Source of the DNA: Cryptomeria japonica
Taxonomy: Eukaryota; Streptophyta; Pinopsida; Cupressales; Cupressaceae
DNA length: 64,000 nucleotides
Direction of reading: 5' to 3'
NCBI RefSeq assembly: GCF_030272615.1
Contig: NC_081409.1
Span: 647,436,468-647,500,467 of the forward strand
Shown: in pieces, positions 9,990-20,190 of the stretch
Numbering within the stretch: the first letter of the stretch is position 1
Layout of the letters: every line of letters begins with the position of its first letter
Program-made: the position numbers and the translations under genes
Notes under the pieces: generated by a model
Database searches by the model: none
What the model was told of the DNA's origin: nothing
The model's input: the letters and a program-made list of their open reading frames with translations, nothing else

Positions 9990-10501
9990 CTTTGATGGCT
10001 CATCTTTCTATGTATTGGATGTCGAATTCACTGAGAATCATGACCCATTTAGCCAATCGGCCTGTAAGAGCTACCTTGCTGAGTAGATATTTAAGAGGAT
10101 CAATTTTTGCAACTAGATTAATGGTGTGTACTAGCATATAATATCAGAACTTCTGAGATGCAAAAACCACTATTAGGCAAGCCTTTTCAATGAATGTATA
10201 GTTGAGTTCATAGCCATTCAATGTCCTACTGATGTAATATATGGCCCATTCTTTTCCTTGTTGATCTTCTTGTGCCAATAGTGCCCCCCAGCGATATATC
10301 TGTTGTTGAGATATATGGTATAAGAGGCTTTCCTACGACTGGTGGTACCAGAACTGGTGGATTCACTAGATACTGTTTGATTTAGTTAAAAGATTCCGTA
10401 CATTTGGTCTCCCACCTGAATGGTACATTTTTGTGTAGCAAATGGTTAAATGGTAGAATTTTATCTGCTAGTTGAGTGATGAATCACTTGATTGATTGAA
10501 G
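9990..10501 (-). pseudogene. TAT-1 Ty3-type RNase H
   Basis: Directly after RT the minus strand gives LGALLAQED, EWAIYYISRTLNGYELNY, EKACLIVVFA and DPLKYLLSK, the normal order of the RNase H that follows gypsy RT. It degrades the RNA of the RNA/DNA hybrid. Several stops occur, one at 10502 directly after the RT frame, so it is not translatable as it stands. Confidence 0.85.
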
Positions 10502-12886
10502 TCATCCCTGTAGAGATCTGAGTTGACTGATATTCTGTGGTGGTGGCATGTCCATAATGGCTTGTACCTTTGCTGGATCAACTTCAATACCTTTAGCTGA
10601 GACTATGTAGCCTAGTAACTTTCCTGATGTAACCCCAAAGACACACTTCTTAGGGTTGAGCCTGACTTGGAATTTCTTCAATCGATCAAAAATCTTTGTT
10701 AGGATGTCAAGATGTTCTACTCTGGTGAAGGATTTAGCTAGTAAATCATCCACATTGTCTTCCATAAATGTGTGCATCATGTCATGGAATATTGTTGTCA
10801 TTGCTCTTTGATAAGTGGCCCCTACATTCTTTAAGCGAAAAGGCATAACATTCCAACAGTACGTTCCCCAAGGACAGGTAAACATTGTTTTATCTTGATC
10901 TTCAGGAGCTATTTTGATTTGATTATAGCTTGAGAAACCGTCCATTAGTGAGAGCATTGCATGGCCTGCTATGAGATCTACAATTATGTCGATACTGGGT
11001 AAAGGAAAGTCATCTTTTGGACAAGCTTTGTTGATGTCCCTGAAGTCAGTGCATATTCTGATACTACAATCTGGTTTTGATACTAGAATGATGTTGGAAA
11101 TCCATTCTGCATAGTCAATGGGTTGGATGAATCCGACATCTAATAGTTTCTTCAATTCAGTTTTGACCATGAGTGCCACCTGTGGATTCATCTTTCGTAG
11201 CTTTTGCTTGACTGGCTTAACTCCTGAAGAAATGGACAAGTGATGTATGATTAAGTGTGGATCTACTCTGAGCATATCAGCATATGACCAAGCAAAATTG
11301 ATTTGTTTTTCTTTAAAGAAGATGATGAATGTCGATCTTTCTTCCTCTGTTAGAGATTTTGCAAGGTGTATGTTTTTGGCTACTTCTGTGGTAGCAATGT
11401 TGATTGATTGAGTCAGCTCAATCAATATGGGTGATCGCTCATGAAAGTGCTTAGGAAGAGTGTCAAGTCTCCCATCATTAGGTGCCTTAAAAAGGTTTTC
11501 ACCTTCAAATGCGTCCTTTATTTTTACTTTTTTGTTATCTAGAGCTACCATTGACTGGTTTTCAGCATCAGATCCTTTATTTGGTTTATTTTTGTGGCTG
11601 AGAAACTTGGCACTCCCTGATTGACAGACATCATTATTTTGTTCACTAGTAGAGCTTGTGTCTGGATTTATGGTACATAGGTAATGGATAATAGATTCAT
11701 CATCTGGGAAAATTGGAATATCATGGGTTTCAGGTTCATCCCAGTTAATGAGGTCAGGAAAGACAAGTGGTAAGGAATCATTGGGTGGATCAAGCTCTGC
11801 TACTGTAAGTGTTAGGACAGAGTTTTCATCATGATTGGTCATGGTTTTAAAGAAGTCCAGGATTTTGTCAAGGTTTTCGATGGTATTATCTTCTACATAG
11901 ACTTGTGCATAATGTTTCTGTTCGCTTTCCTTGGCATCATAGATATTTTGTGGTCCAAATTCAAGAGGTCTATCTTCTGCGTTATGTTCTTCTTGAGAAA
12001 GGGATATAGAATCACCATCATTAGGGATATCTGTGGTATCATTGGAGCAGGTACCCCATTCATATTCATTGGAATCTGTCTCAGAGGCATCATCCCAGAT
12101 TTTATCAGTGTTGTAAACAAGTAGGTTGTATGGTGAAAACAAATCTTTGATGATGGATACCATTTTGATAGTTTTTGTTAATTCTGTGCTAGATCCGTCT
12201 TTTACTTTCTGGAGTTGTTCATAGACTATGGTTCCTTGGGGAGGAAGAATGGTATCTGGAGATGATATGATTTGTTCTTGAGACATTGGTGTTTGAATAT
12301 GAGCTACCACTGCAAATATGGCCTTCTTATGACTTAGAAGCTTTTCTTGATGTAACTTTTGATCTTGACGTTCCCATGCCTTGCGGATTGTTTCTGCTGA
12401 TTCAAAGAGTGCTTCCTGCAAGGATTCTTCTTTGTACTTCTTCTTTACCTTCCATTGAGGTTTTGTAGTTGTGTTGGGCAGCTTTTTCAATAGGAACATG
12501 AGTTTAGAACCCAATCCTGCTTTGTTTCTACTAGGTTGTGAAAGAAGATCTATAGGTTCAGTGACTCCTTCTTTGCATTTCCCAATAGATCCTTTACTAT
12601 CATATCCCATTTGCTTCATGATTAAGTATCCTTTTCCATATAGGTGTGTCGGTAGAACAATGTCTAGAGCTGCTGCTCTATGATCTTCTTCCTCATCTTT
12701 GTATAACCATCTAAGAACGTCCTTGTCTTTTGATTCATGTGCTAGAGTACCCAATTGGATGAAGACACCATCAAATTTAGTGATGGGCTGAGTGACCAGA
12801 TGTGTTGATGTAGTAGGCAAACCATGCGATCTAGGTGATGTTGGCAATTTGGCCAAACATAAAGGCTTCAAAGAGTATTCTCCCAT
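10502..12886 (-). CDS. TAT-1 pol segment: G-patch-like region, acidic linker and reverse transcriptase (794 codons open)
   Basis: This is the longest open frame in the window, part of a longer gag-pol polyprotein; the ATG at 12886 is internal. Residues about 75-115 resemble a G-patch (YGKGYLIMKQMGYDSKGSIGK). Residues 120-480 are an acidic linker with the motif TDSNEYEWG (12054-12081). RT follows with LLDVGFIQPI, RICTDFRDINKACPKDDFPLP and LSLMDGFSSYNQ. The catalytic box reads NVDD (10745-10756) instead of YVDD; TAT-2 and TAT-3 keep YVDD. The frame continues upstream into protease through single stops. It would copy element RNA into DNA if active; the Asn suggests not. Confidence 0.92.
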   Translation of the reverse strand: MGEYSLKPLCLAKLPTSPRSHGLPTTSTHLVTQPITKFDGVFIQLGTLAHESKDKDVLRWLYKDEEEDHRAAALDIVLPTHLYGKGYLIMKQMGYDSKGSIGKCKEGVTEPIDLLSQPSRNKAGLGSKLMFLLKKLPNTTTKPQWKVKKKYKEESLQEALFESAETIRKAWERQDQKLHQEKLLSHKKAIFAVVAHIQTPMSQEQIISSPDTILPPQGTIVYEQLQKVKDGSSTELTKTIKMVSIIKDLFSPYNLLVYNTDKIWDDASETDSNEYEWGTCSNDTTDIPNDGDSISLSQEEHNAEDRPLEFGPQNIYDAKESEQKHYAQVYVEDNTIENLDKILDFFKTMTNHDENSVLTLTVAELDPPNDSLPLVFPDLINWDEPETHDIPIFPDDESIIHYLCTINPDTSSTSEQNNDVCQSGSAKFLSHKNKPNKGSDAENQSMVALDNKKVKIKDAFEGENLFKAPNDGRLDTLPKHFHERSPILIELTQSINIATTEVAKNIHLAKSLTEEERSTFIIFFKEKQINFAWSYADMLRVDPHLIIHHLSISSGVKPVKQKLRKMNPQVALMVKTELKKLLDVGFIQPIDYAEWISNIILVSKPDCSIRICTDFRDINKACPKDDFPLPSIDIIVDLIAGHAMLSLMDGFSSYNQIKIAPEDQDKTMFTCPWGTYCWNVMPFRLKNVGATYQRAMTTIFHDMMHTFMEDNVDDLLAKSFTRVEHLDILTKIFDRLKKFQVRLNPKKCVFGVTSGKLLGYIVSAKGIEVDPAKVQAIMDMPPPQNISQLRSLQG

Positions 12887-13069
12887 GCCCTAGTCTTTGA
12901 TTTGCATCTTCTGCTTGAAGTCTCCAAATAAGGAGTTGGGCTTTGCTGTTTGTAGATTTGATGTCAAGGATCGTTGTTTTTCTCTATTATGAGGAACCAA
13001 ACTATCTTGGGCTGCCCCCATTGCGTTGCAATGTTGAAATGGATTATGATCAGCTGATATGAAGATTTT

Positions 13070-13648
13070 TCATCCATCATAAGGAAACTTGACACATTGG
13101 TGATACGTAGAAGGTACTGCTTGCATTTCATGTATCCAGGGTTGTCCTAACAAAATATTGTAGGTTAGATCTATGTCTAAGACTTGACATATAGTATCCT
13201 TTTGTACTAGTCCAACTTGAATAGGTAATATCACTGTGCCTTTAGAGGACCTTTCCTCATCATCATATGCTTTTATGGTAATCTTCTTACAGGGATCAAT
13301 AGATTCTTCTGAGAAGCCTAATGCACGGATAAGCTTTAAGGTACATATATTAAGTCCAGCTCCTCCATCTATTAAGACTCTTTTTACTCGGTGTTTGCAA
13401 ACAATGACTTCAATATGGAGAGGAGTATTATGTAGATGACTCAAGGAAGTATTATCATACTCTGAGATGGTGAGGTTATGAGGTCTTGTCATATGGGCGA
13501 CCATGGCTTGAAATCTGTCTGTATCCAGATTTTGAGGTACATCTGTTTCCAATAGTGCTTGTTCCAATATGTCTTTGTGCTTTGGTGATAGTTTCAACAA
13601 TTCTAGTATAGATATCTGAGCTGGAGTCTTGCATAGTTGGCTAACCAA
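13070..13648 (-). pseudogene. TAT-1 aspartic protease
   Basis: The active-site loop is VLIDGGAGLNICTL, followed by a conserved ERSSKGTVILPIQVG stretch and ILLGQPWIHEM, which fits a retropepsin flap and C-terminal strand. DGG in place of DSG is shared with TAT-2 and TAT-3, so it is a family trait. It lies in the same frame as the RT segment, separated by TGA (13070) and TAG near 12895. It would mature the polyprotein. Confidence 0.85.
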
Positions 13649-13654
13649 GTCATA

Positions 13655-15587
13655 TTATATTTTTGGTGTGGTAGTTGTAGGTGCAGTATGTCCCTTCAAG
13701 ACATATTTCTGAGTTCGGGTTGTTACATTGATAGATTCATGATCATGCCGATCTCGAATGGTGATGACATTGACGTGATGATCGTCAGCTGATATGTGGT
13801 TGATGGTATTGTTGTAGATGTGATTGATACGAGCTCCACGTGTATCATCCGAGGTTGATGCTCCATCTTTGTTGTAATTCGGGAGAGGATTTTTGAAGGC
13901 TCCGTGATCACCATTTGTTTTGAGACCATCCACCATTAAGTCACCGCAATCAATCATATCCTATACTATGTTTCAACCTCATGCAATCGTTCGTTCTATG
14001 ACCCTTGTTGCGATGGAAATCACAATAGTGTGAATCATTCCACCAAGGTGGTTTGATTGGGGGTTCATAGTTGCTGATTGGAGGTAAAGAAAGAATCTTG
14101 TTTGCCAAAAGTTCTCTGAATGCTGATTCTAATGATTGTCCCAGTGGGGTGAAGATACGCTTTTGGAAATTGTTTGTGTTGTTGCGTGAATTTTTGCTAG
14201 GTCCTAGATTCATGTTTTTGTTTTGAGTATCATGGGTGTTGTTTGTGTTGAGTTGTCCTTGATCAGTATTTGGTGCATATGTGTTAGCATTGGGATTAGC
14301 ATTTTTAGGATTTTTCGTATTTTGAGGATTTCCAGATAATGCAAGCACTGGTTGCTTAGATTTGGGATCATATGATTCATTGTTGCCTTCGTTTTTGTTT
14401 CGAGTCCAAAATCAAGATTTGTCAAGGTTGGTGTTGTTCTAATTATTGTAGTTTGATGAATTTGTTCCTTCTTTGTAGAATTTGAGTGTTCCCTTTTTGA
14501 CACATGCTTCCTCTACTTGAATGCCATTTTCAATCAATTTAGCGAAAGATGGTATGCATTGAAGTTTTAGTCTGTAACTCATTTCACCATTCAAGTTATC
14601 GATGAAGATTTCCATTTTCTCATTTTCAGGAATATCTCGAGGATATCGTGATACCATACGTCACCAACGTTGAAGGAATATCATGAATGTTTCATTGTTC
14701 TTTTGTTTGGTGTTGCAAACATCTAGCATGGTTATGGCATGTTGAATGTTATAGGAATATTGGGTTATGAATTTGTTAACCAATTCATCAAATGATCTGA
14801 TAGGTGGTGTAATTTTGGATAGCCATTCCATTGTTTGTCCTCCCAGGCTTCTTGGGAATAACCTCATCAGATAGGTGTCATCATGAGCAAATTCAAGACT
14901 CATGGTGCAAAATTCTTGAACATGATCTCGGGGATCACTTTTCCCATCATATTTGTCAAACTTGGGAACATCTGAGTTTGGAGGAAAAGGTACCATGTTC
15001 AATCTTCTATCAAACGGATAAGGACAGATTTCATTTAAAGAGTACCGCACTATTGTCCCTTGTTGCATATCTTGTATTTATCTTTGCAACATTTGCATTT
15101 GTTGAGTAAGAGCAACCAAAGGTGCATTAGATTGCCGAGGGAAAAGTTCTTCCCTTGCATTTGTTCGTAGCTGAAAAGGTGTGGTAAACTGTATGTTTTG
15201 TTCTGGAGTTTTGAGCTCAGGTATACGCATTTCTGGTATACATTGTTCTGGGATATTTTGTTCAGGTATGTGAGTTTCTTCTTCTCTTTGTTGTTCTCGA
15301 TATGCATATTGTTGAAACCCGGTTTGAAAAATGTTTGTGTCTAAATCTTTGGGAAGTTTAACGCCTTTACTTGTGAGCATGAGCAGATACTTTTCTTTGT
15401 CATTTTCCATAAGCCTTTCGACAAGGTTTTGGAATGAAGGGTTTTCCTGACATTCCTGAAGAAGTGCTTCAGTAATTTTAGGCTCTTTCGAGTGTGGAAC
15501 TTCAAAAGGATTTGACAATCTGTGATTCATACTTGATTCTGCGTGTGTCTCACTTTGTTGGTTCTTTTGAGAGCGAGTAACAAGCAT
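13655..15587 (-). pseudogene. TAT-1 gag
   Basis: The start is taken as ATG 15587 (MLVTRSQ), one base after the ORF1 stop. An N-terminal Glu/Gln-rich part holds a 15-bp repeat coding PEQ-type pentapeptides (15190-15270). The gag domain follows: FDKYDGKSDPRDHVQEF, LMRLFPRSLGGQTMEWLS and FITQYSYNI. The zinc knuckle is CDFHRNKGHRTNDC (C-X2-H-X4-H-X4-C). Stops at 15078, 14661 and 14439 stay in frame; one frameshift near 13955 moves it into the protease frame. Confidence 0.9.
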
Positions 15588-15588
15588 T

Positions 15589-16161
15589 TTAGTAGAAACT
15601 TTCAGTGATGAAGGGGACAAAATCCTTTTCGATGTGTTGCTTGGGGGTTGGTGGTTCTAGTCTAGATGTGTTATAAGTTATGCCCTTGTCGGGCAAGAAT
15701 GCTGGATTGATCTTTCCTCCGCGGTTTATGATTTGATTAAAAGCAGATTTTTGATAGTAGGCTCTTGTCTTCAAGGGTTCTTTGTCAAATTTGTTGGATT
15801 TGTTTTGGATATACCGTTTGACGTGATGAAGGAATATCCGATGAGATTTGAAAAGTTGACGATTGATGTATAAAAACTTATTTCTCTTGATGAATTTGGA
15901 AAAACTAGGTTGTTGTTTCTTCAATGTGATGTTACGATAAAAGTTCTTTCTTCTCAGAATAAGGGGATTAGTCATGCATGAGTGATCAATGGTTTCCTTT
16001 GATTTGTTTGGATTCAGTTGATTCTTGTTTTTGAAAATTTCAAATCTTACTCTATCAAAGTGAAGGTTTAGATGCCCCTTCACGACAAAGTGTGTCAAAT
16101 GATATGGATAAAAGCCTCCCGATATGGAAACTTGATTTGACAATTTGAAAGTTTTAAACAA
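15589..16161 (-). CDS. TAT-1 ORF1, 190 codons upstream of gag
   Basis: A basic protein of unknown function whose TAA (15591-15589) is one base before the gag ATG. TAT-3 has a homologous frame in the same place (53996-54304): both have LKK..PS, FLYINR, HR.FLH and further on GKIN.A(F/Y)LP..ITY. Conservation between separate elements suggests a real gene. An extra ORF before gag is known in Ogre-type members of the Tat lineage; no domain was recognised here. It is intact as read. Confidence 0.65.
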   Translation of the reverse strand: MFKTFKLSNQVSISGGFYPYHLTHFVVKGHLNLHFDRVRFEIFKNKNQLNPNKSKETIDHSCMTNPLILRRKNFYRNITLKKQQPSFSKFIKRNKFLYINRQLFKSHRIFLHHVKRYIQNKSNKFDKEPLKTRAYYQKSAFNQIINRGGKINPAFLPDKGITYNTSRLEPPTPKQHIEKDFVPFITESFY

Positions 16162-16443
16162 GTGTTTTAAGATAAAAATCTGTAAGATGGTAAAGGATTT
16201 TGTTGATACTGATGATGAGGTTTCTAGATTATGATAAGAGAGACATCTTTTATCACGCGATTCATTTAGAATTCTGACAACGTTTGTTTTGACACAAATT
16301 TAGCTCAAGAAATAGTTTTAATGGTTTGTTTTGGTCACTCTACTTTGATGAAAAATGATGTTGATGGAAAAAGGCTTCTAAAAATATTTTTGAAAATTTC
16401 AAAAAATTTCTCGGTTTTGCCCTTTATTTTTCTGTTTTTGATC

Positions 16444-16818
16444 ATGTGCTAGAACAGAGACTACATGCGCTACTAAAATATCTTTATGCACTAAAATAAT
16501 AACCACACGCGCTAGGCTACCCCCAAACACGCGCTAAAATTTTGATTGTTTAAAATTATTGTCTTAACTGTTGAAAAAGCTATGCGCTATCTTGGGTCTG
16601 TCACGCGCTAACTATTGAACTTTATGCGCTAATTTTTGGTTTCCACGCGCTCAATTGTTTCCTCCACGCGCTAGACTATTTTTCTGATGCACTAAATATT
16701 TCAACACTTATTTGACCTATGATAAAAACACTACTATTTGGAACCGACGCACTAACTTGATGTTTTGATGCGCTAACAAAAGTACCTCACGCGCTAAGAA
16801 GTTTTTCTTATGCGCTAA
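16444..16818 (-). repeat. ATGCGCTAA motif array, inner leader copy (TAT-1)
   Basis: About 15 copies of a degenerate (C/T)(A/G)(C/T)GCGCTA(A/G) motif at 15-30 bp spacing on the plus strand. Read in the gag sense it is TTAGCGCAT, the same as in the antisense intron. It lies about 300 bp upstream of ORF1. The flanking bases between copies do not repeat. Confidence 0.85.
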
Positions 16819-17059
16819 ACTACCCTGATTTTTCTTTGGTTGATTTTTTTGTGATTTTTGAATTTTTGCTGTGAATTTTTCAAGTTTGATGGATGATTTT
16901 TTGAAGTGATAAATGCAAGCACAGCACAAAAAGTATAACCATTTTGCCTAATCTAACAAAAAGTGTATGTTCTGCGAGGATGTGTTCAAATCCCCAATGT
17001 TTTAACAGGTTTGGATATGAATAATACACTTCAAAAAGACTCTTTAGTCAAGGGTCATA

Positions 17060-17590
17060 AATAAAATCATAGCCCACTAGTCTCGATACTCTGTCAGCTC
17101 AAACAGTCATGTCACCCCCTAGAGGGCGCTCATTTTTTTACCTTTTGCCACAAATTAACTCAAAGTGAATTGCTTCACAGTTGAGTAGTTATCTTGGGAG
17201 ATATATGGTGAGTAGTCTTGGGGGCGGATTCTTCCCCACCCTTGCACTATGATGTTATAAATGTCTATTACTGACTCGGTTCAAAGCTTCTATTTCTATG
17301 GTTAGTAATCAGGCTTCTTGTTCGGCCGTCAGTGATAAACTCCCTCAAAAGGCTTCCTAACCTTTAGAACAAAGGCTTTACGTATCTCAAAGATACTAGG
17401 GGAAGGCTAATCGCTGCGCGCAACCGTTGAAAAGGACTTTCGTCACTTTCCACATTTGATTATAATAGGTTGGAATTCTTGGCGTCAAAGTCATTCCCCA
17501 CTTAGGTCGTTCCCTTCACACCGGTCATAAACGGCTTTAAGAGTTGATTCCAACTCTTTGGGAAGGCAGGCCTGCTAAAGGATGTAAATG
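17060..17590 (-). other. Conserved leader block (TAT-1 copy)
   Basis: Non-coding leader between the two motif arrays. The stretch ccacttaggtcgttccc (17499-17515) matches ccacttgggtcgttctc in TAT-2 (about 37469) and ccactttaggtcattcc in TAT-3 (about 55653). Similarity to the other two is weaker than theirs to each other. The place, downstream of the primer site and upstream of gag, is where packaging or dimerisation signals lie in retroelements. Confidence 0.5.
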
Positions 17591-18339
17591 CTTGAAGTAC
17601 AGAAAGCTGTAAGAGTGGTCTGGATTTTTTATCACCCAGTTAAGGGGAGAGCATATTCCTTCCACTTTCGAGACAAAGCAATCAAGTTGGTTCTTTTTAG
17701 CCTTTCAATTCAGCGATTTGCTAAAATCTATGTGGAGATGTTGCTCCACAAAAACATGGTGTTTATTTTATCCTTTCAAGGCAATGATTTTCTGATCTAT
17801 GAAAAGGAATTGGTCAACAAAATAAATTTGATGTTTTGTCAACAAAAGAAATCGATTAAAAGGGGAAGATCTTCCCTCTTTAGTTGTAAATGACTCTAGA
17901 CATGTGTGATTCTTTTACTTTGCAAAAATTTGAAGTGAATCTTTTTATGCACCAAAGGATGGTGAAGTTCTTTTTAAATCCCTTTGTTTGCAAAACTGAA
18001 AATTCTACTTGTTCCTTTTAAAGCCCAAAATGAAATTTTTGTCTTCCTAGGAAAAAACAAGAAAAGATTATTTTTGTGGTTCTTTTTATAGCCCAAATAA
18101 GGTGAGTTCAATTTTATTTAACAAGAATTAAAAAGACTTTAAATTTTAACTAACTTGAACAAGCTAGTAAAATTTAAACAATTTATAATCCTAAAAATAA
18201 TACTAAGCTCCTCCCTGCAATAAGATGTCAGAAATCTTGCAAAATACCTATCATAGTAGTTAGAAAAACAGAGGATTGTGTGGACTTCAACAAGTCTAAC
18301 TTTAAATTTGGTTACAATTTGAATTTTTACCTTCTGTCT
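17591..18339. other. TAT-1 leader sequence without recognised content
   Basis: AT-rich leader between the conserved block and the outer motif array. A 101-codon plus-strand frame (17588-17893) shows no family resemblance and runs against element sense. Nothing else was seen. Confidence 0.5.
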
Positions 18340-18636
18340 ATGATGCGCTACAGAAAGGACTCTACGCGCTACAATATAACCTAGATGCGCTAAAACACTG
18401 TCTCAATGCGCTACACTATTTTTCGGATGCGCTACTCTGTGTGTCGAAAGCGCTGCTTTGTTTTTCTCCCGCGTTGAGACCTACAGGAAAGCTATTGATT
18501 TGATGCGCTAATGTATAAACTTCGCGCGCTAGATTATGGACTCCACGCACTGAACAGTGGATCGGATGCGCTATGTTGTTTACTAGATGCGCTAAACAGT
18601 GAACTGAACGCACTAATTCATCTTTCCCGCGTGCCT
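18340..18636 (-). repeat. ATGCGCTAA motif array, outer leader copy (TAT-1)
   Basis: About 14 copies of gatgcgcta and variants (cacgcactg, cgcgcgcta) at about 20-bp spacing, starting 68 bp from the LTR. The 14 bases at 18583-18596 are the exact reverse complement of 4394-4407 in the antisense intron. See the intron array for the comparison. Confidence 0.85.
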
Positions 18637-18680
18637 GCAAAAATAGTTAGTTTCAAAAACCGATTTGATATATGGAGTCG

Positions 18681-18699
18681 GGCCCCACGGTGGGCGCCA
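18681..18699 (-). other. TAT-1 primer binding site
   Basis: On the minus strand it reads TGGCGCCCACCGTGGGGCC, four bases after the 5' LTR. It would pair with the 3' end of a host tRNA ending in CCA to prime reverse transcription. TAT-3 has nearly the same site. The exact tRNA was not determined. Confidence 0.85.
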
Positions 18700-18703
18700 G
18701 AAA

Positions 18704-20185
18704 TGTATGCGGGAAAAGTGGGTCGATAAAAATCAATATGTGAAAATATTGCTAAAGACTTGTCCACACACACACACAGGACTTCTTGGTGCAAGCTATG
18801 GAGTAATGAAATATTACTCAGCTTCTCAAGGTGGGTCCCATGGTTCTCTATCTCACAATGTCCCTCAAACCAATGTTTTTGCTCTCAAATCATTGAGCAA
18901 AATGGTTTAAGGATGGAAAATGAAAGAATGAGGGATGTTTTGATAAATTCTAGAATGAAATATATTCTAAGCTATGCATGATTCTAGAAATGCAATAAAC
19001 TAGATGATAAGATGACAAGGTTAGTATGAATACTATCCTAACATGATATATGTAGTCTATGATTAAGCTAAATGATAAAGAAAGTATTCTAAACATGCAC
19101 ATTTAGACTAATTTCTATTCCAAAGAGAGTTTAAATGATGAGCATAAAAATGATATATGAGAGCTTGAATGTATTTGAGAATAAGTGTGATACTACAAAT
19201 TTGGAGGATGATCAAAATGGAGGAATGAGAGCTCTATTTATAGCTAAAATAGGGCAATGGATGGTCAGGATTGAATGGTTTAATCAAGGGTTGGGTTTGA
19301 AAGTTGGGGATCCATGTTTGTAATTGGCACCAATGAAATGGTGACAAGTGTCAACATAGGGTTGGGTTGAGAGAAGGGGTTGGAGGCATTAAATGCTTGA
19401 GAATTATCTTAGAGATAAGGGTTAAGCTTAAGTTAGGCATACCCAATGGATTAAGAGTTAATCCAAGAATAAACCTTTGTGCAAATGATTAAGAGATAAT
19501 CATGGTCAAAGCATTAAAGGCTTGATGAGACCCTTGGGTTGGGTGAAGGTTGAGTTAAAACAATTTTTTTAACCATGTAAGAGGGTTTGAGTTAACCATT
19601 AATGTTTATTGAAGACTTTGGGGAATCAAGTGGTTGAAGGTTTGAAGTCTTTAATGGTTATCAAAGACTTTGAGGAATTAAGTTGTTGAAGGCTTGAAGC
19701 CTTTAATGGTTATCAAAGACTTTGAGGAATTAAGAAGTGACTTCCCTTTGCTTAGGGATGTGACAAAGTTTAGAATGATGGGTTAGGCTAATTAGAAGCG
19801 ATTAGAAGATTATAGAAGGGATTAGAAAAGGTTTAGGAAGGCAAGTCGGAGATGTAGGATTTTGCAAGTGGATGGAGGGATAATAGGATTTAATTGAAAT
19901 AAAGTAATTTAATTCAATTTGGTTACAATTAAATAAATTAGATTTATTTAATTTAGGATAACTATTTAATTAAATTTGAATTTAATTAAAAGTGGATAGG
20001 GGGGTTTTAATTGAATAAAATGATTTATTCATTAAATGGGTATAGTGAATTTTATTTAAATAAATTAAGTAATTTACTTAATAAAATAGAAGAATGTGGA
20101 TAATTTAATTAAATTGGATTTAATTAAATAGAGAAATGAACATAAAATATTCATTTAGGATTATGGTCATTTTTATACGTCTACA
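18704..20185 (-). repeat. TAT-1 5' LTR
   Basis: TGTATGCGGG to GTCTACA, 1482 bp, followed by the target duplication gttat (20186-20190). As the 5' LTR in element sense it would drive transcription. It differs from 1857-3338 at about 38 sites, mostly transitions. Confidence 0.96.
19234..19243 (-). promoter_or_regulatory. TATA box of the TAT-1 5' LTR
   Basis: Minus strand CTATAAATAG, inside the 5' LTR. The TAT-4 LTR has the same box at 27201-27210 and the TAT-1 3' LTR at 2386-2395. A start site about 30 bp further left (towards 19205) is inferred. Confidence 0.6.
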
Positions 20186-20190
20186 GTTAT

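Larger units (their letters stand above)
1857..20185 (-). mobile_element. TAT-1: full-length 18.3-kb Tat-type Ty3/gypsy element with antisense PMD gene
   Basis: The LTRs are 1482 bp each (1857-3338 and 18704-20185). The target duplication gttat is at 1852-1856 and 20186-20190. The primer site is at 18681-18699 and the polypurine tract at 3339-3352. On the minus strand the order is ORF1, gag, protease, G-patch-like segment, RT, RNase H, second RNase H, integrase. A spliced antisense gene lies on the plus strand next to the 3' LTR. Dual RNase H and the absence of a chromodomain fit the Tat lineage. About 38 differences were hand-counted between the LTRs (about 2.6 percent), so it is a fairly recent insertion. 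Confidence 0.97.

Noticed and set aside
11831-12124. Plus-strand hydrophobic 97-codon frame looking like a membrane protein
   Set aside because: It is the shadow of the acidic linker in the TAT-1 pol frame; Asp/Glu codons read backwards give Ile/Phe/Leu.
17588-17893. 101-codon plus-strand frame in the TAT-1 leader
   Set aside because: Not conserved in TAT-2 or TAT-3 and antisense to the leader; no motif recognised.
16444-18636. Spaced short repeats resembling a CRISPR array
   Set aside because: Repeats are only 8-10 bp, degenerate and unevenly spaced, and lie in a plant retrotransposon leader.
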